A stretch of 64,000 bases of DNA, from assembly GCA_035539075.1 (NCBI GenBank), contig DATLJB010000038.1, positions 19,374-83,373 of the forward strand. The letters are read 5' to 3'. The notes beneath the pieces were generated by a model. That model did not search any database and had not been told where the DNA came from. It was given only the letters and a program-made list of their open reading frames with translations. The number at the start of each line of letters is the position of its first letter. Position 1 is the first letter of the stretch. The translations under genes and the position numbers were made by a program. Below are positions 59,733-64,000 of the stretch, in pieces. Source of the DNA: Dongia_B sp035539075. GTDB taxonomy: Bacteria > Pseudomonadota > Alphaproteobacteria > Dongiales > Dongiaceae.

Positions 59733-60270
59733 TACTGGGCCGCTCAAGTCTTTCCAACGTCCAATCGTTTTGCGACAGGCCCAATCTACCCTGCCCCTTT
59801 AAATTCATAACGGATTGTTTCTGGCTCGTAAACCCCGAGACTGCCGAAGCCGTCTCGGGCTCGAGCGGGGTAATCGTCAGCGGCTTCACCGAAAGCGGCA
59901 GCTTGGCGATCTCCGCCCAGGCATTCCGCGTCAGCCGGACAGCCTCGGCAAGCTGCAGGTAGGTCTGCGCCGCGTCCCGCTTCGCGACCGCCCGCATCAG
60001 CACGGCAACAACCGTCTGATACATATCCCTGAGCGAGACGGCGACATCCCCGCCCCGCTTCATGTCGAGACAGCAGCTCAGCCCGTTGAGAATCTGGGCG
60101 GCCTTCAGCGCTTCGTTGAATTGCTGTTCCGGGTCGCGACGATGGCTGGCATCGGCCGCGCGAATCGTATGGACGATCGCCAGGTCATAGAGACCGACCA
60201 CCGTGTGAAGCGGCGGCCTCGTGCCGAGAGCGCTGGTGTAGGCGGAGATCGGAGAGGGCTTCTGTCGCAT
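59668..60270 (-). CDS. fliS: FliS-like flagellin export chaperone with long C-terminal tail
   Basis: The 200-residue protein has a FliS-like helical domain: VVGLYDLAIVHTIRAADAS, then FNEALKAAQILNGLSCCLDM and VSLRDMYQTVVAVLMRAVA, then AEAVRLTRNAWAEI. FliS binds unexported flagellin and prevents early polymerisation. Normal FliS is about 125-140 residues. Here some 65 extra residues (from about 135) are Ser/Thr/Pro-rich and overlap the next gene. It follows fliD, as usual. AGGATC precedes ATG. Confidence 0.85.
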   Translation of the reverse strand: MRQKPSPISAYTSALGTRPPLHTVVGLYDLAIVHTIRAADASHRRDPEQQFNEALKAAQILNGLSCCLDMKRGGDVAVSLRDMYQTVVAVLMRAVAKRDAAQTYLQLAEAVRLTRNAWAEIAKLPLSVKPLTITPLEPETASAVSGFTSQKQSVMNLKGQGRLGLSQNDWTLERLERPSNATSGLSGKTPEIRRKSVDLA

Positions 60271-60389
60271 ATAATGATCCTGCCAGAATGTTCAGTTTCA
60301 TGTCGTCGGAGCCGGCGCATCAAGCGAGCCGGCTGGCGCGTCGCGGGTCATGAGATGCACGTCACATGGCGCCGCAGACCGCCATGCCC

Positions 60390-62087
60390 TCAGTTCGAAT
60401 TTGAATTGTCGGCGCTCAGCAGCTGACTCAGGAGATCGGCGGTCTGGTTGGCTTCGGAGATTCGCGCCTCCAGCCGGCCATAATAGTCGAGCAGATAATT
60501 GTAGTAGTTGTTGGCCTGGGTCTGCAGATCGCTGGCCTTGCCGGTGAGGGTATCGTCCTGGCTCTCCAGCGTGCTGATCAGCGACTGGACCGAGCCGGTC
60601 GCCGTGTCGGCCGCCGCGTCCGAGGTCTGATAGATTTTGTCGGCAATGCCCTGGCTCGCCGTGACGGTGATGCTCTCGGACTGCGTGCCCGAGAAGGAGA
60701 ATTGCAGCCCCGCGTAAGCAGTGCCGCTCTTGCCGCTGATGACGCCGCCGGAGACGCTGAGGGCGGTGGTATTGCCGCTGCTATCGGTCGCCGTCGCCCC
60801 GGTGACGTTACCGCTTGAATCCGTGGTGACGTTCAGCGTGAACGCTCCGGCATAGGTGCTGCTGCCATGGGCGACCAGCTTAAGGTCGGCGCTGGACGTA
60901 TCGGCCGTATAGGAGAACAGCTTTTTGACGGCGTCGAAATTCGAACTGAGGGCATTGTCCAGCGTGTCGCTGTCGATTTCCAGCTGATTGTCGGAATTGA
61001 GGGAAATGCCGATGGACCCGAGGGAGGTCGAGCCGACGATGGAGGTCAAGGTCGAATCGATGTCTGTGGCGACCGACCGCAGGGTCGAATCCGCGAACAG
61101 GGTGGCGCCCGAAGAAGCCGTTCCGTCGGAATTGGTTGCCTGGTTCTGCGACACGAATTCGCGCCAGGCATTATAGGATTCAACGAAGGTCTCGAGCGCA
61201 TTGGAGACCGAAGACGTGTCGTTGCCGATAGTCATGGTCACCGTGGTATTGGCGTCTGCCGCCGTCAGGTCCATGGTGACACCATCGATGACGTCATCAA
61301 CTTCGTTCGTGTCGCGCTCGATACCGGAGACGCCGTCAACCGTCAGGATGGCAGGCTGCGCCGCCTGCAGGACATTGGCTGCGGTCGATCCGTCGGATGC
61401 GGTGATGCCAAGATCCGAGAGTGCCGTGCCACTACTGGTCGACATGGTAATCGACTGGTTGGTATCGGCGCCGGTCAACACCAGCTTATAGCTGGTGCTG
61501 GAAACCGCCACGATGTTGGCGGTGACGCCGGTCGTAGACTTGTTGCTGTTGATCGCCGTCACGATGTCGTTGAGCGACATGTCGGCCGTGACATTGATGG
61601 TGGCGCCGGTCTTCCCCGATTCGCCGATCGTGAAGGTGCCGCTGTAGCCGAGGGCGCCGGTGCGGCTGGAAACGGCGCCGGAAGCAATGCGCTCGGCCTG
61701 GGCCAGCTGTGTCACCGTTACCGTGTGGCTACCTGTCGCCGTACCCGCGTCGACAGAGACGGACATCAGATTGGATGCCGTCACGCTTCCATTGGATGAG
61801 GTCAGCGTCGCGGAACGCATATTGAAAACGTCGGACTTGGAATCCAGGGGATCGCGCAGGGCGTCGGCGGCGTTCTGCAGATTCGTCAGCAGCTTCTGCA
61901 TGTCTTCGTAAGCAGAGATCTTTGTCTGATTGCTGGTGACGGTGCTGTTGATCGTATCGATGCGATCGAGATAGGGCTGGATTTTGGCGGTGACGACGTC
62001 GTCAACCGACAGACCGGAGCGATCCACGGAAGAGCTGGACTGTGATGAAGTCACGCTTGCCGATGATGTCGAAGAAACGCTTGTCAT
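60390..62087 (-). CDS. fliD: flagellar filament cap protein
   Basis: FliD (565 residues) caps the filament and drives flagellin insertion. The N-terminal domain LSVDDVVTAKIQPYLDRIDT and MQKLLTNLQNAADALRDPLD is followed by GSHTVTVTQLAQAERIASG. The centre has DVIDGVTMDLTAADANTTVT. The C-terminal coiled region is ITVTASQGIADKIYQTSDAA, then LEARISEANQTADLLSQLLS. AGGGG lies 8 bp before ATG. It follows fliC, separated by a terminator. Confidence 0.95.
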   Translation of the reverse strand: MTSVSSTSSASVTSSQSSSSVDRSGLSVDDVVTAKIQPYLDRIDTINSTVTSNQTKISAYEDMQKLLTNLQNAADALRDPLDSKSDVFNMRSATLTSSNGSVTASNLMSVSVDAGTATGSHTVTVTQLAQAERIASGAVSSRTGALGYSGTFTIGESGKTGATINVTADMSLNDIVTAINSNKSTTGVTANIVAVSSTSYKLVLTGADTNQSITMSTSSGTALSDLGITASDGSTAANVLQAAQPAILTVDGVSGIERDTNEVDDVIDGVTMDLTAADANTTVTMTIGNDTSSVSNALETFVESYNAWREFVSQNQATNSDGTASSGATLFADSTLRSVATDIDSTLTSIVGSTSLGSIGISLNSDNQLEIDSDTLDNALSSNFDAVKKLFSYTADTSSADLKLVAHGSSTYAGAFTLNVTTDSSGNVTGATATDSSGNTTALSVSGGVISGKSGTAYAGLQFSFSGTQSESITVTASQGIADKIYQTSDAAADTATGSVQSLISTLESQDDTLTGKASDLQTQANNYYNYLLDYYGRLEARISEANQTADLLSQLLSADNSNSN

Positions 62088-62119
62088 GCGGATCGCCCCT
62101 GTTTGGCCGTCACACAGCT

Positions 62120-62160
62120 AGGTAGAAAGGGCAATGAGGAGGAGATCCCTCCCCATTGCC
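62120..62160 (-). terminator. terminator downstream of fliC
   Basis: On the minus strand GGCAATG, one unpaired base, GGAGG, a short loop, CCTCC, one base and CATTGCC form a 12-pair interrupted stem directly after the flagellin stop, followed by CTTTCTACC. It may limit read-through from strongly expressed fliC into fliD. Confidence 0.65.
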
Positions 62161-62168
62161 GGAACAGA

Positions 62169-62999
62169 TCAGGACTGCAGGAGAGTGAGCAGTTCCTTCG
62201 GAATCTGGTTTGCCTGCGCCAAGGCGGCGACACTGGCCTGGTATTTGACGTCGGCGGAAGAGAGTTTCGACTTCTGGCTCGCCACGTCGGCGTCCATGAT
62301 GGTCGACTGCGCCGCGTCGGTATTTTCCGTTGTCGTCGCGATGTTCTGCGAATGGAAATTAAAGCGCGATTCCTGGGCACCGATCAGCGCGCGGTCCTGG
62401 GTGATCGTGTCGATCGCCGAGGTCAGCGTGGTGATCAGGGTGGTCGCCGCACTCGCCGTGGTCAGCGAGGTGCCGGTGAGGCTGAGAGCCGAAGCGTTAG
62501 ACGCGCTGATGGTCACCGTGATGGTATCGGCAGCACTGGTACCGACCAGGAAGCTGACACCGCTGGCATAGCTGCTGGTGCCGTCCAGCAACGAGTTATT
62601 GCTGTAGCGGGTACCAGAGGCGATGCTGTCGATTTCCTGCAGCAGCTGCTGATATTCCGTGTCGATGTCATTGGTGCGCTGGGCATCCGTGACATTGCCC
62701 GAAGCCGCTTCCGTCGCCAGCGATTTCATGCGGGTGAGGATGTCGGCGATGCTGGACAGACCGCCATCCGCCACCTGCAGAATGGAACTGGCCTGCGAAG
62801 CGTTGGTCGATGCCTGGTTAAGCACCGAGACGTCGGAGTTGAGCTGCGTGCCGATAGCAAGGCCGGCAGCGTCGTCGGACGCCTTGGTGATGTTGGAGCC
62901 CGAGGCCAGCTTGGCCAAGGCGCTCGATTGTTCAGAGGCGTTGTTGTTGAGGTAGCGCAGCGCGGTATTGGCTGCAGTATTCGTTGAAATAACTGGCAT
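62169..62999 (-). CDS. fliC: flagellin
   Basis: Flagellin (276 residues) is the filament subunit. The N-terminal D0/D1 region SALAKLASGSNITKASDDAA and GLAIGTQLNSDVSVLNQAST, and C-terminal AQSTIMDADVASQKSKLSSA and SVAALAQANQIPKELLTLLQ, are standard. The variable middle is very short (about residues 140-190), rich in Ser and Thr that could accept glycans. AGGAG precedes ATG by about 8 bp. Only one flagellin gene is in the window. Confidence 0.96.
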   Translation of the reverse strand: MPVISTNTAANTALRYLNNNASEQSSALAKLASGSNITKASDDAAGLAIGTQLNSDVSVLNQASTNASQASSILQVADGGLSSIADILTRMKSLATEAASGNVTDAQRTNDIDTEYQQLLQEIDSIASGTRYSNNSLLDGTSSYASGVSFLVGTSAADTITVTISASNASALSLTGTSLTTASAATTLITTLTSAIDTITQDRALIGAQESRFNFHSQNIATTTENTDAAQSTIMDADVASQKSKLSSADVKYQASVAALAQANQIPKELLTLLQS

Positions 63000-63263
63000 T
63001 TTCCCATCTCCTTGAGAAGCTCATTGCCGGGCGAAAGGGCACATGCAAAGGCCTTCTGGCCAGCTGACACGGCACATTCAGTCTTCTAACGAGCGGCTTT
63101 AAGAAATCGGGCGGAAAAAGAGTCCAAGGCGCGCAGCATCGAGCGAAAGCCACCGGCCGCCGCTGAGAGCATCGTGTGCATTTACGAAATGGAAACGGAT
63201 TCAGTCGTTAGATGGCATCATGTCATGATTCGATCCGAACGATCCGCGCGCAAGGAATCACGA

Positions 63264-63878
63264 TTAGTCGTCCTCAAGCAGGCGTTTAACATCGACAGCT
63301 GACCGCTTCAGGATCTCGCGCAGGCGCTGCCGCCCGCGTTTCAAGAGAGCCTCAGTTGCACTGACCGAGATGCCCATGACTTCGGCGATCTCGGCATTCG
63401 ACATATCTTCATAGTAAGAGAGCAGAACCGCCGTGCGCTGCTGGTCCGGCAGCCTTTCGACCGCCTGCTCCAGCCGGCCATAGACCTGTTGGCGCTGGAT
63501 GGATGTGACGCAATCCTCGGCATCATCGACCGGCTCGGGCGCGTCATCCAGCCATTCGTTGCGCGGTGCGCGCTGCAGGTCGATGCAGCGATTGACGATC
63601 ACTCGGTAAAGCCAGGTGCTGAACTTGGCGCGCCCGGTCTGCCATTTGTCGCGGTTGATCCAGGCCTTGACGAAAGCTTCCTGGGCCACGTCTTCCGCAT
63701 CGGCCGGTCGCCGCAAGATCCGCAGCGCCAGACCATAGGCCCGGTCGATGTGGCGCTCGACCAGCAGTCGATAGGCATGCTCGTCGTTCTGACGCATGCG
63801 CTCGATCAGGTGATCATCCAGACTGGCAATCGTCACGTCCGGCGCCGCTTGCGGCGAGCTAAACAATATCGATGTCAT
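63264..63878 (-). CDS. ECF-type RNA polymerase sigma factor
   Basis: This 204-residue sigma factor has region 2, DAEDVAQEAFVKAWINRDKW and KFSTWLYRVIVNRCIDL, and region 4, LPDQQRTAVLLSYYEDMSNA with EIAEVMGISVSATEALLKRG. Region 1.1 and region 3 are absent, as in the ECF group. ATG 63878 with GGGG upstream is preferred over a longer frame to 63941. It lies 264 bp upstream of fliC on the same strand. Whether it directs flagellar genes is unknown. No anti-sigma gene is adjacent inside the window. Confidence 0.9.
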   Translation of the reverse strand: MTSILFSSPQAAPDVTIASLDDHLIERMRQNDEHAYRLLVERHIDRAYGLALRILRRPADAEDVAQEAFVKAWINRDKWQTGRAKFSTWLYRVIVNRCIDLQRAPRNEWLDDAPEPVDDAEDCVTSIQRQQVYGRLEQAVERLPDQQRTAVLLSYYEDMSNAEIAEVMGISVSATEALLKRGRQRLREILKRSAVDVKRLLEDD

Positions 63879-64000
63879 TGCGCCCCATCCCTGGTCGCTG
63901 GCCAGCCCGCTCTCACACCCCAACAAGCAGGTCGATCCCACAGAAGTATCCTTTGAGAATTTATACGCGGCGAGAAGAAAATACCGTCACAGATTTTGCC

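Noticed and set aside
63000..63263. Sigma-28 or sigma-54 promoter upstream of fliC
   Set aside because: No good match to TAAA-N15-GCCGATAA or TGGCAC-N5-TTGC was found by eye on the minus strand. Transcript start mapping is required.
1..64000. CRISPR array, tRNA, rRNA or insertion sequence
   Set aside because: No regularly spaced repeats, cloverleaf-type sequences, rRNA segments, transposase genes or terminal inverted repeats were recognised.

Overview
The window is GC-rich, densely coded DNA from the chromosome of a motile alphaproteobacterium. The best fit is a Rhodospirillales-like lineage, inferred from gene content: a RegB/RegA redox two-component pair, MmcB, an intracellular PHA depolymerase with a Cys nucleophile, a PAS_5 protein, a LapG-like cysteine protease, a DUF1223 protein, a single-domain ModE and a small flagellin. 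I see no rRNA, tRNA, insertion sequence, prophage or CRISPR array. I do not name a genus, because nothing in the sequence settles it.

Layout. 1-5 kb: the end of a VOC protein, then a minus-strand run with YcgN, PHA depolymerase, MAPEG and SCO proteins and a SYLF lipid-binding protein. 4.5-7.5 kb: lower-ligand assembly of cobalamin (a CobC-type phosphatase and CobS, divergent from CobT). 7.5-12.2 kb: a YcaQ-type DNA glycosylase, a yqjD-yqjE-yqjK-like membrane operon, and regB-regA. 12.3-13.7 kb: a molybdate module made of a good ModE box, a Tat-exported ModA and a convergent one-domain ModE, with no modBC. 13.8-18.4 kb: a degenerate EAL protein, a LapG-like protease and a membrane sensor with a degenerate HD-GYP domain. 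18.5-28.6 kb: mmcB, mtgA, a histidine kinase with five PAS domains, ilvD, a PAS_5 protein, a DppA-like aminopeptidase and an HxlR regulator with a large operator.

28.7-50.1 kb is accessory metabolism and local regulation. It holds a serine hydrolase, a LysR/GST pair locus, aldo-keto reductases, MFS transporters, a type III PKS with an isoprenylcysteine-methyltransferase-like partner (BpsA/BpsB-like), pyroglutamyl peptidase, methyltransferases, a quinone-oxidoreductase-like enzyme with a divergent LysR, an acyl-CoA dehydrogenase with another LysR, an ArsR-DUF899-VOC operon and a DUF1223 protein. Several regulators carry clear palindromic operators in their own promoter regions.

50.1-63.9 kb is a late flagellar cluster read on the minus strand: an RNA polymerase sigma factor, fliC, fliD, fliS, a small overlapping gene, flgD, flgE, an unknown small gene, a flgN-like gene, flgK and flgL. 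It ends with a large HAD-type protein (COG5610-like) that overlaps a SAM methyltransferase. That terminal pair is a candidate for flagellar or surface glycan modification. Together with the EAL/LapG/HD-GYP neighbourhood, it is the part most worth following up.
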